Below are positions 1 through 8,431 of a stretch of 64,000 nt of DNA, piece by piece. Location: the NCBI GenBank assembly GCA_964523405.1, contig CAZGAQ010000010.1, positions 1 to 64,000 on the forward strand. The letters run 5' to 3'. Below the pieces are notes generated by a model that was not told the origin of the DNA, did not search any database, and worked only from the letters and a program-made list of their open reading frames with translations. The position numbers and the translations under genes were made by a program. This DNA comes from CAZGAQ01 sp964523405 (GTDB lineage: Bacteria; Planctomycetota; Phycisphaerae; UBA1845; Fen-1342). How positions within the stretch are numbered: position 1 is the first letter of the stretch; each line of letters opens with the position of its first letter.

Positions 1-105
1 CGCCCACCCCCCGTTTTCACCTTTTCACATTTTCAAGTTTTAAAGCATCCCCCCACGAACCCCGCACGCCGTTCCCGCTTTCACGTTCTCACCTGTGCAC
101 GTTGG
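1..105 (-). repeat. purine-rich low-complexity element at window edge
   Basis: Read on the minus strand, downstream of the stop codon at 121, this is a run of GTGAGAA, GTGAAAG and GTGAAAA type heptads with no coding potential. It resembles the purine-rich elements at 48238 and 56227, which also lie just behind a stop codon and on the coding strand of that gene. No hairpin with a T-run is visible. The element may continue beyond the window. Confidence 0.4.
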
Positions 106-120
106 CACGCCGCACGCCCC

Positions 121-2079
121 TCACTCCCCCAACCGGTACGCCACCACGTGGTTGTGCATCCACGTCGGCGCGACGATCAGCTTGCGCGCCGGGATGTACG
201 CAAAGTCGGCGCAGTTGATCTCGACCGCGGTCGTGTCGAGGAGCTTCGTGATCTCGCCCGATTTGGCAATGCGGAAGAGACGGCCTTCATTGTGCGATGC
301 CAGAATGCTCCCATCCTCCGCCACCGCCAGCCCGTCAATCAACCCGCCACCGAGGTTCGCGACCATCTCGATCTTCTTCGTCGTCAGGTCGACCGCCTTC
401 AGCCACCCGTCGCCGTTCGTCGCGACCAGCAGCCGCCCGCCCTGCACGAGCACGCCGTTGGCCCGCGCCAGTTCGGGCGCCCGCAACCACTCTTCCGGCT
501 TACCCCCGGTGAGCCGGTAGATGGCCCCGCCGCGCGAATCGGACACGTACGCCGTGCCGTCCTCGGCTAAGGCCACGTCGTTCAGCATCATCGCCCCGGG
601 CAGCCCGTGACGCTGCACGATCTTCCCCGCCGCGATATCGATCTCCACCAGCCCGCTCGGCTCCACCGCCCACAGCGTATCCCCGCGCACCGTCAGCCCC
701 GTCGGGTTGCGCAGCCCAACCACCCAACGCGGCTCGCAGTCCTGCCCGTCCAGCGACACGCGCGCGATGCACTGAAGACCCTCAGCGCGGCTGGGGTTGA
801 AGGCGTCGTAGTTCGACACGTACACGACGTCGCGCTGCGGATCGTACGCGGCCGACTCCGGCATCTGCAGTTCAGTCCGTGCCTGCCAGAGCCGTTGCAC
901 GCCGGACGCGAGGTACACGGCCGTCGCGTCCTGCACCATGAAGCCCCACCCGCCGAAGTTCTCGGTCACGATGAGCAGCAACTCGTTGTCGCCGGCTTGC
1001 AGCGGCAAGTACACGGCGTCCAGCAGGCCGATGATTCCGAGAAACGAGGGGTCACGCGAACGATAGGCGCTGTTGCCGGTGAACAGCGCGCGTCCGTTCA
1101 GGAAGACGGTCACTTCGTCGCTGTAGCCGAAGTTGAAGCGCCGCAACTCGTCACGCTCCGCGTGCAGAGCCGTCTTCGCCAACACGCACTCGGGCTGGGG
1201 CGTCGTGCGTCCGAACTCGCGGGAGATGTCGACGAGTCCGGAAGGCGCGGCCGAGAGCGGCTGCCAGTGCACACCGTAGAGCTCGTTGGGCTTCGGCATG
1301 TGTTGTCGGTCAATCTGTCGTGCGATGAGCGGCGTGGAGACCTGCCACTCGCGGAGCATGCCCGGCGGCGTGTCTTCAAGCGGCGGCGGATCGAACTGCA
1401 GGGCGGCATCAGGGCGATAGCGGAAGTTGGAGAACCATGCCGTACCGTCTCTCGGTCCGCTCAGACCGATCGTGCCGCGCGTCAGACCGCGCTGCAGGCG
1501 GTGGATGCGCAGGGCGGGCTCGGCGTCGTTGCCGATGAACAAGCGGGCCTGGGTACCGGCGACCTCCAGGCGCAAGTGGAACCACTCCCCGGTCGGAATG
1601 GTGGCGCCGGCGTTGAAGCCCTCGCCGCTGTAGAGCTGCCAGCCGTCGATGCCGTGCCAGGCCGGCACATACTGCAGTGTATCCGGATAGAGCGTCCCGG
1701 GGCGATGGGGGCGAATGTAGACGCGCTCATAATTCTGACCGGTCTGCATGCGGAAGAGGATGCCCGGATACGAGCGGGCTCCCGTGACGGCCACGTCGAC
1801 CTCGATGACGCCGTCCTTGAATTCCGCGTCTTTCAGGAACGCCGTGCCGAGCAGCGCCTGGCGGCCGCGGTACTCCACCGGCAGCGCGTCCGCCAGGACC
1901 CACCGGTCGGAATCGAAGGGCACCGATTCAAAGGCTGGCTGGCTGGCCGGGCTACCGGCGCTTTCCGGCGGGGCACCGCCGGGGGGAACATCGCCGGCCC
2001 ACCCGGCCGCGGCCAGGAGACCGAAAAAGGCAATGAGCGTGATGCGGGCGGCCGGGGTCGTTGCCGTACGAGTTTGCAT
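121..2079 (-). CDS. secreted DUF1080-like / SMP-30-like propeller protein
   Basis: The product is 652 residues. It begins with a signal peptide (ITLIAFFGLLAAAGWA). Residues about 45-225 look like the concanavalin-type fold of 3-keto-disaccharide hydrolases (DUF1080), with a typical IGLSGPRDGTAWFSNFRYRP ending. Residues about 240-390 form a second beta domain containing VFLNGRALFTGN, similar to the end of the HEAT-repeat protein at 34369. The remainder reads as a six-bladed SMP-30/gluconolactonase-like propeller (VDGLAVAEDGSI). This suggests periplasmic carbohydrate or lactone handling, with unknown substrate. The start at 2079 was chosen over an upstream ATG at 2208 because it directly precedes the signal peptide and follows GAGAGG. 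It is divergent from the ABC exporter genes. Confidence 0.75.
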   Translation of the reverse strand: MQTRTATTPAARITLIAFFGLLAAAGWAGDVPPGGAPPESAGSPASQPAFESVPFDSDRWVLADALPVEYRGRQALLGTAFLKDAEFKDGVIEVDVAVTGARSYPGILFRMQTGQNYERVYIRPHRPGTLYPDTLQYVPAWHGIDGWQLYSGEGFNAGATIPTGEWFHLRLEVAGTQARLFIGNDAEPALRIHRLQRGLTRGTIGLSGPRDGTAWFSNFRYRPDAALQFDPPPLEDTPPGMLREWQVSTPLIARQIDRQHMPKPNELYGVHWQPLSAAPSGLVDISREFGRTTPQPECVLAKTALHAERDELRRFNFGYSDEVTVFLNGRALFTGNSAYRSRDPSFLGIIGLLDAVYLPLQAGDNELLLIVTENFGGWGFMVQDATAVYLASGVQRLWQARTELQMPESAAYDPQRDVVYVSNYDAFNPSRAEGLQCIARVSLDGQDCEPRWVVGLRNPTGLTVRGDTLWAVEPSGLVEIDIAAGKIVQRHGLPGAMMLNDVALAEDGTAYVSDSRGGAIYRLTGGKPEEWLRAPELARANGVLVQGGRLLVATNGDGWLKAVDLTTKKIEMVANLGGGLIDGLAVAEDGSILASHNEGRLFRIAKSGEITKLLDTTAVEINCADFAYIPARKLIVAPTWMHNHVVAYRLGE

Positions 2080-2320
2080 GGGCCTCTCACCGTGCATTCG
2101 GGTTGTTCGCTGGGCGGCGGTGCGCGGCGTACAACCCCGGACGCACGGCCGACGGTTCATGCGTCGTAGCGGCCGCTGTTGCCTCACGATTTCGACGGCG
2201 GGCGACAAGATCGGACACTGGCCGGCCGCTCGGCATCCGCGGCTCAGACGTGCGGTCGGAGTTTTTGCGCACGGTTGGAGGCGCTTGCCGCCGGGGGCGC
2301 GCTGTCAGTAAGGTGGCGGT

Positions 2321-3220
2321 ATGGATGCGATCGTCACGACCGACTTGCGCAAGTGCTACGGGCGGCGTGCGGCGCTGGGCGGGCTGAACCTGCGCGTGCG
2401 TGCGGGCGGGCTCTTCGGCTTCCTCGGGCCCAACGGGGCAGGCAAGACGACGACGATTCGGCTGCTCTTGGGCTTACTGCGGCCGACGAGCGGCCGCGCC
2501 ACGGTGCTGGGGCGGGATGTGTGGCGCGAGGGGCCGCGACTCCGCGCGTCCGTCGGCTATCTGCCGGGTGACGTGCGGTTTTACGACGGGTTGACGGGGC
2601 GGGCGACCCTGCGCTTTCTCGATGCGGCGCGCGGTGGGGGGACGTGGAGCGAGGTGCAGCGGCTGACGCGCGAGCTGGACCTGGACCTCGACCGGCGCGT
2701 ACGCGATTACTCGCGCGGTATGAAGCAGAAGCTGGGGATCATCGCCGCGCTGATGCACCGCCCGCAGTTGCTGATCCTCGACGAGCCGACGACGGCGCTC
2801 GATCCGCTCATGCAGATGGCGCTGTACGACGAGCTGCGGCGGGTGGCGGCCGACGGGCGGACGGTGCTGTTCTCGAGTCACGCGTTGGCGGAGGTCGAGG
2901 AGCTATGTGACGAGGTGGCGATCCTGCGGGGCGGGGAGCTGATCGAGCAGGAGCGGGTGGACGTGCTGCGGCAGCGGGCGGCGCGACACGTGGAGTTGCG
3001 CTTCCGTCCCGGTGCCGCGCCGACTGCCGCACTGCCGGAGGGGCTCGTCGTGCAGCATCACACCGAGCGGCACCTGCACGGTACGTGGCGCGGGGCGACG
3101 GAGCCGCTCATCACGTGGCTGGCGCAGAACCCGGTGGAGGAAGTGACCATCGCGCCGCCGGACCTGGATCACCTGTTCCTGACGTACTACGCGCAGACCC
3201 CGGCGCAGGAGTCCGCATGA
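2321..3220 (+). CDS. ABC transporter ATP-binding protein (ABC-2 export type)
   Basis: The product is 299 residues and is the ATPase subunit of an ABC exporter. It has Walker A (GPNGAGKTTT, about residue 34), the signature YSRGMKQKLG (about 130), Walker B with LLILDEPTTALDP (about 150) and the switch histidine in SSHALAEVEE. The C-terminal 80 residues form the accessory domain usual for CcmA/DrrA-like ATPases. An AAGGTGG stretch precedes the ATG. Its stop overlaps the start of the permease gene in an ATGA arrangement, so the two are translationally coupled and surely form one transporter. The cargo cannot be read from the sequence; drug, lipid or polymer export are all possible. Confidence 0.93.
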   Translation: MDAIVTTDLRKCYGRRAALGGLNLRVRAGGLFGFLGPNGAGKTTTIRLLLGLLRPTSGRATVLGRDVWREGPRLRASVGYLPGDVRFYDGLTGRATLRFLDAARGGGTWSEVQRLTRELDLDLDRRVRDYSRGMKQKLGIIAALMHRPQLLILDEPTTALDPLMQMALYDELRRVAADGRTVLFSSHALAEVEELCDEVAILRGGELIEQERVDVLRQRAARHVELRFRPGAAPTAALPEGLVVQHHTERHLHGTWRGATEPLITWLAQNPVEEVTIAPPDLDHLFLTYYAQTPAQESA

Positions 3221-4038
3221 ACCGCGCGGTGATGAGGAAGACGTTTCGCGACTCGGTCGCGCTGCTGGTGCTGCTGGCGCTGGGCGCGGTGCTGCTCGAG
3301 TTCGCGATCGTGCGGGTCATCATCGAGGCGCTGGCGGACCTGGAGCAGCTCCGCACGTGGCTGGCGCGGCCGATCATCCAGACGATCCTGCGCGTGGCGC
3401 TCGGCGCGGACCTGATCGGCGATCTGACGCCGACGACGATGGCGACGTTTGGGCTGGGGCATCCCCTGTTGTACGCGTTGTCGTGGGCGCTCCTGCTAAC
3501 CATCGGCACGGGCGTGATCGCCGGCGAGGTCGACCGCGGGACGGCCGACTTGTTGCTCACGCTGCCGATCTCGCGCGCGAGTGTGTACGCCAGCACGTCG
3601 GTGGTGTGGGTCACGGCGGCGGTGGTGATGAGCGCGGCGCCACTGGCGGGACTGTGGATCGGCGGACCGGTTTGGCAGCTCGCGCCGCCGCTGGACTTTG
3701 CCCGCCTGTGGCCGGTGACGGTGAATCTGCTGGCGGTGAACCTCGCGATCGGCGGGGTGACGATGTGCGTGTCGAGCCTGGTGTCGCGGCGCGGGCAGGC
3801 GGTCGGCATCGTGCTCGCTTTGCTCCTGTGCTCGGACCTGGTGAACCTGCTGGAGCAGTTCTGGAGCGCCATTCGGCCGTTCAGCATCGTCGGACTGCAC
3901 CATTACTACCGGCCCTTGGCGATCGTGCGGAGCGGCGGGGTGCCGTGGCACGACGTGGCGGTGCTGGGCGGCGTCGGATTGGTCGCGTGGCTGATCGGGC
4001 TGGCGTACTTTGCCCGCCGGGACATCCGGGCGGTGTAG
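3217..4038 (+). CDS. ABC-2 type transporter permease
   Basis: The product is 273 residues with six predicted membrane segments, the first near residues 10-35 and the last just before the C-terminal FARRDIRAV. The loop GEVDRGTADLLLTLPISR is typical of ABC-2 family permeases (ABC2_membrane_2/NosY-like), where it couples to the ATPase. The start overlaps the ATPase stop by four bases (ATGA). A single permease with a single ATPase implies a homodimeric channel. The partner and start are unambiguous; the substrate is unknown. Confidence 0.9.
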   Translation: MNRAVMRKTFRDSVALLVLLALGAVLLEFAIVRVIIEALADLEQLRTWLARPIIQTILRVALGADLIGDLTPTTMATFGLGHPLLYALSWALLLTIGTGVIAGEVDRGTADLLLTLPISRASVYASTSVVWVTAAVVMSAAPLAGLWIGGPVWQLAPPLDFARLWPVTVNLLAVNLAIGGVTMCVSSLVSRRGQAVGIVLALLLCSDLVNLLEQFWSAIRPFSIVGLHHYYRPLAIVRSGGVPWHDVAVLGGVGLVAWLIGLAYFARRDIRAV

Positions 4039-4173
4039 CACTGCGCGGCCGAGCCACTCCGCTCAAGTTCCGCCCCACACGGTACCGATAAGAGACGCGG
4101 GTGAGTGTCACCCCGTTGTCTCGCGGCCCGGAAGCGTGCAGTACTGGGGGCGCGGGCCGTCACGGAGCCGTGC

Positions 4174-4566
4174 ATGAGAGTCCCGCAAAGTCCGGCCAGT
4201 GGCCCGGCGGCGACGCCTGGTGCCATCCCCACTGCCCTGCTGGCGACGGCCAAACCGCCACCCGACGTTGGGCCGCAGCGGCGCGAACAGCACCGCGTGC
4301 CGCACCGTGTGCCGTGCCGCGTGCGCGTCATGGACAAGTCGACTGGCGAGACGCGCACGATCGTGGGCGAGACGGTGAACCTCGCGCCGAGCGGCGTCGC
4401 GCTGCAGGTCGGGATCGACGTCCCAGTCGGCACGTACGTGGAGACGCTCGTGCCGCATGCGGAAGGCGCCCCGCTGCTGCTGTGCGGAACGGTGATCCAT
4501 AGCCGCCGCGTCATGCATGCGAGCTACGAGATCGGCGTCGCGACGCGCAGCCCGCGCGAGGCGTAG
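4174..4566 (+). CDS. PilZ domain protein
   Basis: The product is 130 residues and is essentially one PilZ domain. The RREQHR region supplies the arginines of the RxxxR c-di-GMP switch, and NLAPSGVALQVG corresponds to the D/N-x-S-x-x-G motif, here with alanine replacing the serine. Family knowledge says PilZ proteins bind c-di-GMP and act on motility, exopolysaccharide or stalk functions; binding here is inferred and the variant second motif makes it less certain. The start at 4174 follows GGAG by about 9 bases; an upstream ATG at 4105 is in frame but adds a low-complexity leader. It converges with aroA. Confidence 0.78.
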   Translation: MRVPQSPASGPAATPGAIPTALLATAKPPPDVGPQRREQHRVPHRVPCRVRVMDKSTGETRTIVGETVNLAPSGVALQVGIDVPVGTYVETLVPHAEGAPLLLCGTVIHSRRVMHASYEIGVATRSPREA

Positions 4567-4574
4567 CCGCGACC

Positions 4575-4690
4575 CCGTCAGGCACCCGCCGCGGCGGGCA
4601 AGCTGCGGCCTGACGCTACACAGGGCGGAGACCGACCGGAGGTCGGTCCCCCAAGGCAGGCGCGGAGGCCTGACGCCACGAGCCTCGCGC
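4575..4690. repeat. REP-like palindromes between convergent genes
   Basis: The 123-base gap between the PilZ gene and aroA holds a perfect hairpin, GACCGACC/GGTCGGTC (4630-4648), flanked on both sides by degenerate copies of the GTCAGGC...GCCTGACG element that recurs at 29388, 37008 and 45227. No T-run follows, so it may act as a bidirectional barrier or transcript 3' end rather than a classical intrinsic terminator. Confidence 0.55.
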
Positions 4691-5982
4691 TACATCAGCC
4701 CGCCCAGGACGTCGAAGAAGCCGGGGAAGCTCTTCGACACACACCCCGCGTCCCGAATCACCACGCCGTCCGCCACCAGTCCCGCCAGCGCGAAGCTCAT
4801 GGCCATGCGGTGATCGTCGTACGTGTCGATCACGGCAGGCAGCACGCGCGCCGGGGGATGGACGGTCAGTCCATCGTCGCGCAGCTCGACGCGGGCGCCG
4901 AGCTTGGTCAGCTCCGCGCCCAACGCGGCGAGGCGGTCGGTTTCCTTGATGCGCAGATTCGCGACATTGTCGATGCGCGTCGGGCCGTCGGCGAAGAGGG
5001 CCGCGACGGCCAGGGTTTGCACCGTGTCGGGCATGTCGTTGAGGTCGATCGTGATGCCGCGGAGGCGTCCGTCAGGCGGTGCGGCGACGGTGAGGCCGGC
5101 GGCGTCTTCGGTCACTTCGCAGCCCATGCGAGCGAGGACGTCGACAAAGCGGGCATCGCCCTGGCGGCTGGCGCGGGTGAGGTGCGGCGTGTGGATGCGG
5201 CCACCGGTGATGGCCGCCGCGGCCCAGAAGTAGGTGGCGGCGCTGGCATCGGGCTCGATGGCGTACTGGCCGGGTTGGTAGCGTTGCCAGGCGGGGATGA
5301 CGAAGCGGCGGCCGGCTTCGGCGACCGGCTCGACACCCATGGAGCGCATGACGTCGATGGTCATGTCGACGTAGGGCTCGCTGGGCAGGTCGCCGTCGAT
5401 GCGGATGAAGACGTCGCGCTTCGCGTACGGGGCGACCATGAGCAGGGCGCTGATGTATTGGCTAGACGGCAGGGTCGTGAAGTGGACTTCGCCGCCGGCG
5501 AGGCCGCGGGCTTCGATCGTGAGCGGCGGGTAGCCTTCGCGGGCGGCATAGCCGATCTGGGCGCCGAGCTCGGCGAGGGCGTCGACGAGGGGCCCAATGG
5601 GACGCTCACGCATGCGCGGGGAGCCGTCGAGGCGGTAGTGTCCGAGGCCGAGGCAGGCGAGGGCGGTGAGGAAGCGCATGGCGGTGCCGGCGCTGCCGGT
5701 GTCGAGCGTGGCCTCGTCGGCGGGGAAGGTGCCGCGGCAGCCGACGACGATGAGCTCGTCGGCGCGCGAGTCAATATGGATGCCGAGTTGCTCGAGACCG
5801 GCGACCATGGCGTGGGCGTCGTCGCCGCCGGAGACGCCGGCAAGGGTGGAAACGCCGTCGGCGAGGGCGGCGCAGGCGAGATAGCGGTTGGTGAGGCTCT
5901 TGGAGCCGGGGAGCGAGGCGGTGCCGCGGAGCGGGCCGGCGGGGTAGAGGTGGACGTCATTTCCGAGGCGCTCGAGCGGCAT
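4690..5982 (-). CDS. aroA: 3-phosphoshikimate 1-carboxyvinyltransferase (EPSP synthase)
   Basis: The 430-residue product joins phosphoenolpyruvate to shikimate-3-phosphate, the sixth step of the shikimate pathway to aromatic amino acids. It has the full family length and signatures: LPGSKSLTNRYLACAALADG at the N-terminus, GSAGTAMRFLTALA near residue 90, RIKETDRLAALGAEL near 335 and TYDDHRMAMSFALAGL near 385. Its start codon is the ATG preceding PLERLGNDVHLYPAG. A TATACT-like -10 lies about 50 bases upstream (6029-6034 on the plus strand). It stands alone, not within an aro operon. Cytoplasmic enzyme. Confidence 0.97.
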   Translation of the reverse strand: MPLERLGNDVHLYPAGPLRGTASLPGSKSLTNRYLACAALADGVSTLAGVSGGDDAHAMVAGLEQLGIHIDSRADELIVVGCRGTFPADEATLDTGSAGTAMRFLTALACLGLGHYRLDGSPRMRERPIGPLVDALAELGAQIGYAAREGYPPLTIEARGLAGGEVHFTTLPSSQYISALLMVAPYAKRDVFIRIDGDLPSEPYVDMTIDVMRSMGVEPVAEAGRRFVIPAWQRYQPGQYAIEPDASAATYFWAAAAITGGRIHTPHLTRASRQGDARFVDVLARMGCEVTEDAAGLTVAAPPDGRLRGITIDLNDMPDTVQTLAVAALFADGPTRIDNVANLRIKETDRLAALGAELTKLGARVELRDDGLTVHPPARVLPAVIDTYDDHRMAMSFALAGLVADGVVIRDAGCVSKSFPGFFDVLGGLM

Positions 5983-6070
5983 AGGGGCGTCTCCGCAGGC
6001 CGGCCGCGGGCGCGCGGCGGGCGTGGGCAGTATAGCGGGAGCCGACGGGGGGGAGGGACGGGGAACAGAA

Positions 6071-6137
6071 TGCTCAGGCCCGGCTGCGCCGGGGACTTGA
6101 GTGTGGCACCGGGCGCCGGGAACTTGAGCATGGCACC
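6071..6137. repeat. intergenic palindrome, partly duplicated
   Basis: An imperfect inverted repeat (CCCGGC-tgc-GCCGGG core with TGCTCA and TTGAG arms) lies just upstream of the small membrane protein gene. Its right half, GCGCCGGG-ACTTGAG--TGGCACC, occurs twice in tandem (6086-6137). The same family recurs at 55728-55762. It has no coding content. Confidence 0.6.
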
Positions 6138-6175
6138 CGGCCTGGTGATAGGATATGTCCCGTTAGGGGTTGTGC

Positions 6176-6598
6176 ATGGCGACGGCGGAAAGACCCATTC
6201 GACGAGCGAGATCGTTTTACATCACTGTCGGGGCCATTGCGCTCCTGTCCTTCGGGGGGGTGTTGGTGATGCCGTATTGCCTGCCCAGCGATGCGCAGTC
6301 GGGCATTGCGTTCATGCTGGGGTGGCCGCTGATTCCCCTTACGCTGTGCGCGATCGCCGTCGCGTGGTTTTGCGATGTGCGACGCGCCGGGTATCACGTG
6401 ACCGGCAGCGCTGTGGGCGGCATGGCCGCGGTGGCCATTCACGCGGACTGGTCCTCCGGATGGTTCACCTTCATGTGGTTCCTGTGCGGGCAGGCGCTAC
6501 TGGCGACGTTGCTCGGGATGGGGCTCGGAGTGCTCGCGGGAGCCCTGTGGCGTTTCGTCTTTCCGCGGGCCGCGGGAGATCAGTCGGGCGGCACGTAG
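6176..6598 (+). CDS. small four-helix membrane protein
   Basis: I do not recognise this 140-residue protein. It shows about four hydrophobic helices (near residues 15-35, 45-62, 75-95 and 100-128) and a basic N-terminal tail, so it should lie in the inner membrane. The ATG at 6176 follows AGGGG at good distance; a TTG two codons earlier is an alternative. It lies directly behind a palindromic element and before the pseudopilin cassette, but nothing ties it to either. No catalytic or metal-binding motif is visible. Confidence 0.6.
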   Translation: MATAERPIRRARSFYITVGAIALLSFGGVLVMPYCLPSDAQSGIAFMLGWPLIPLTLCAIAVAWFCDVRRAGYHVTGSAVGGMAAVAIHADWSSGWFTFMWFLCGQALLATLLGMGLGVLAGALWRFVFPRAAGDQSGGT

Positions 6599-6619
6599 CG
6601 TCCGGCGTCGCCCACCGCG

Positions 6620-6772
6620 GCGCGTGGTTGGCGCGTGCGGCGTACGTGGGGAAGGCCGTTGTAACGGCCTGGGGCGGAGAAAGGGAAAAGAGATGCGCGG
6701 GGGCGGGGAACCAGTCGTAAACGACTGGCCTACTAGCCCCGCTGCGCCGGGGCAGGCCGCTGAAGCGGCCTG
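6620..6772 (+). repeat. triple-palindrome intergenic repeat, copy 1
   Basis: This non-coding element contains three hairpins in series: GGCCGTT/AACGGCC, CCAGTCGT/ACGACTGG and CAGGCCGCT/AGCGGCCTG. The 122 bases from 6651 match 9741-9862 with only seven mismatches by hand count, in the same orientation. Upstream of this the match continues (GCGCGTGGTTGG) after a short indel. The two copies bracket the pseudopilin-like gene pair. Confidence 0.8.
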
Positions 6773-6862
6773 AAAACGCGCTGCGAGGTGGTCGGCGTGA
6801 AGTATGAGGCGCGGTGCCAAAGCGGCCAGGGGGGAGATGCGGGGACAAGGCAGGAGCGCTGA

Positions 6863-6917
6863 GCCAAAGCCGGCGGGCGCGTGCCGTGGCACTGGAGTGC
6901 TTGGCGCCGGCTTTGGC
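6863..6917. repeat. 13-bp inverted repeat hairpin
   Basis: GCCAAAGCCGGCG (6863-6875) and its exact reverse complement CGCCGGCTTTGGC (6905-6917) enclose about 29 bases. It lies between repeat copy 1 and the gene remnant at 6935. It is not followed by a T-run. The role is unknown; it could be a REP-type element or a transcript end. Confidence 0.65.
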
Positions 6918-6934
6918 CCAGCCTATCCGCGGAG

Positions 6935-6997
6935 GGGCTGGTGACGTCGGGTCGGCAGGGGCCGCGGACTACTACGGATGCGGTGATTGTGCCGTAG
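6935..6997 (+). pseudogene. 3' remnant of a third pseudopilin-like paralogue
   Basis: This frame reads GLVTSGRQGPRTTTDAVIVP followed by a stop, and matches the last 20 codons of the gene at 7083 (GLVPADRQGPRTNTDSVIVP) and of the gene at 8432. Nothing homologous to the rest of the gene precedes it. The DNA behind the stop (a GGCGGGAATCGCGTAGGGTA stretch) is also shared with the spacer behind the 7083 gene at about 8360. It is therefore the tail of a lost copy of the tandem family. Confidence 0.75.
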
Positions 6998-7082
6998 GGG
7001 GTGTGTTCCGGGGGCGGGAATCGCGTAGGGTAGGTTGGGGGACGCGGCGGTGCGAGGCGGCACGTTCGGACGGGAGAGATCT

Positions 7083-8345
7083 ATGTCCAACGACTCGTTG
7101 TTACCGGAGCAGGGACCCGCGGGCGGAGCGCCCGCGCCGGACGTGGCGCCGACGCCGGAGCTGGCGGAAGGGCGCGTGAGGTACGCACCAGCGCGGGACG
7201 GCGGGAACGGGATGGCGACGGCCGCGCTGGTCGTGGGACTACTGGCCGTCATCTTGATACCGGCCGCTCTCGTCGGAAGCGCGGTGGGGTGCGTTGCGAT
7301 CATGCTCGGCCTGATTGCACTCGGTCGGGCACAGCAACTGCTCCCGAACCAGGGTCGTCGGGGGCAGGCCATCGTCGGGACAGGGTTGGGTGCATTGGGG
7401 GTCGCGCTGGGTATGCTGCTCTACTCAATGACATATACCCCGACGATTCCGAAACGCGCCGTCTGCGCATCGAACATCCGCGGGATTGGCCAAGCGCTGA
7501 AGGTCTACGCCAACGACAATCTGGACAGCTATCCCGCAACGTTGTACGCGCCGGTGCCGGACGATGGCGGCATCTCCACGCGCGTGAGCTTCGTGGGACG
7601 CATGGGAGCCGAGTACCGCACGGATCTGGATACGTTGCCGCCGGGGGTGACCGCGGGACAGACCGACGACCTGGCCAAGCGCAGCTACGCCGATCCGAAT
7701 ACCCCCGGGCTGGCGGCGAAGCGGAACTCCGTGCACCCCAGCCGTTCCCTGTTTATCTTGGTGATGGACGGCACCTGCACGGCCGAGCAGTTCATCTGCC
7801 CCGCGTCCGGCGACCAGGCGGACGACCTCCGCGACCCGCATGCCTCCAAACTCGCGTCAGCTCCGGGATACAGCCGCTTCGATTTCAAGGGCTACCCGCA
7901 TCTCAGCTACGGCTACCAATTGCCCTATGGGCAGTACGGCCGCCCGTCCGAAGACCTCGACGGGAACATGCCGATCATGGCCGACAAGGGTCCGTACTAC
8001 ACCGCGGGGACGCGGCGGGCGGACGGCACGATTCCGGATCGGCCGACGGTGACGCCGGGTTCGCCGCTAACCGTCGCCGGCATGACCACGGCGGAAGTGG
8101 CGCGACGATCCGAGTCCGAGACCTGGCGGCCCTACAACAGCCGGAATCACGCCCGGGAGGGGCAGAATGTCCTTTACAACGACTGCCATGCATCCTTCGA
8201 AAAGAAGCCCATCGTCGGTATCGACAACGACAACATCTACACGATGCAGGGCCCGGGCGCAACGCCGCTCGACGTCATCTTTGGGCTGGTGCCGGCGGAC
8301 CGGCAGGGGCCGCGGACGAACACGGATTCGGTGATTGTGCCGTGA
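7083..8345 (+). CDS. pseudopilin-like H-x-DG family protein, paralogue A
   Basis: The 420-residue product starts with a proline-rich stretch, then a DUF4190-like pair of membrane helices (residues about 45-125, GNGMATAALVVGLLAVILIP). The rest is an exported domain of the kind found in planctomycete prepilin-like (DUF1559-style) proteins: VCASNIRGIGQALKVYANDN is the usual core helix, and the C-terminal NHAREGQNVLYNDCHASF corresponds to the H-x(9-10)-DG motif, with cysteine replacing the glycine. No type IV prepilin cleavage site is seen, so it is probably membrane-anchored rather than assembled into a pilus. GGGAGAGAT precedes the ATG. It is paralogous to the next gene along its whole length. 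Confidence 0.75.
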   Translation: MSNDSLLPEQGPAGGAPAPDVAPTPELAEGRVRYAPARDGGNGMATAALVVGLLAVILIPAALVGSAVGCVAIMLGLIALGRAQQLLPNQGRRGQAIVGTGLGALGVALGMLLYSMTYTPTIPKRAVCASNIRGIGQALKVYANDNLDSYPATLYAPVPDDGGISTRVSFVGRMGAEYRTDLDTLPPGVTAGQTDDLAKRSYADPNTPGLAAKRNSVHPSRSLFILVMDGTCTAEQFICPASGDQADDLRDPHASKLASAPGYSRFDFKGYPHLSYGYQLPYGQYGRPSEDLDGNMPIMADKGPYYTAGTRRADGTIPDRPTVTPGSPLTVAGMTTAEVARRSESETWRPYNSRNHAREGQNVLYNDCHASFEKKPIVGIDNDNIYTMQGPGATPLDVIFGLVPADRQGPRTNTDSVIVP

Positions 8346-8431
8346 GAGGATGAGGCGCGGGGGCGGGAATCGCGTAGGGTAGGTTGGTGGGCACGGTAGC
8401 GCCAGGCGGCACGTCCTACAGGGAGAGTCGC

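Noticed and set aside
4810..6720. 636-codon plus-strand frame opposite aroA
   Set aside because: Glycine/alanine/glutamate-rich shadow of aroA with no start signal.
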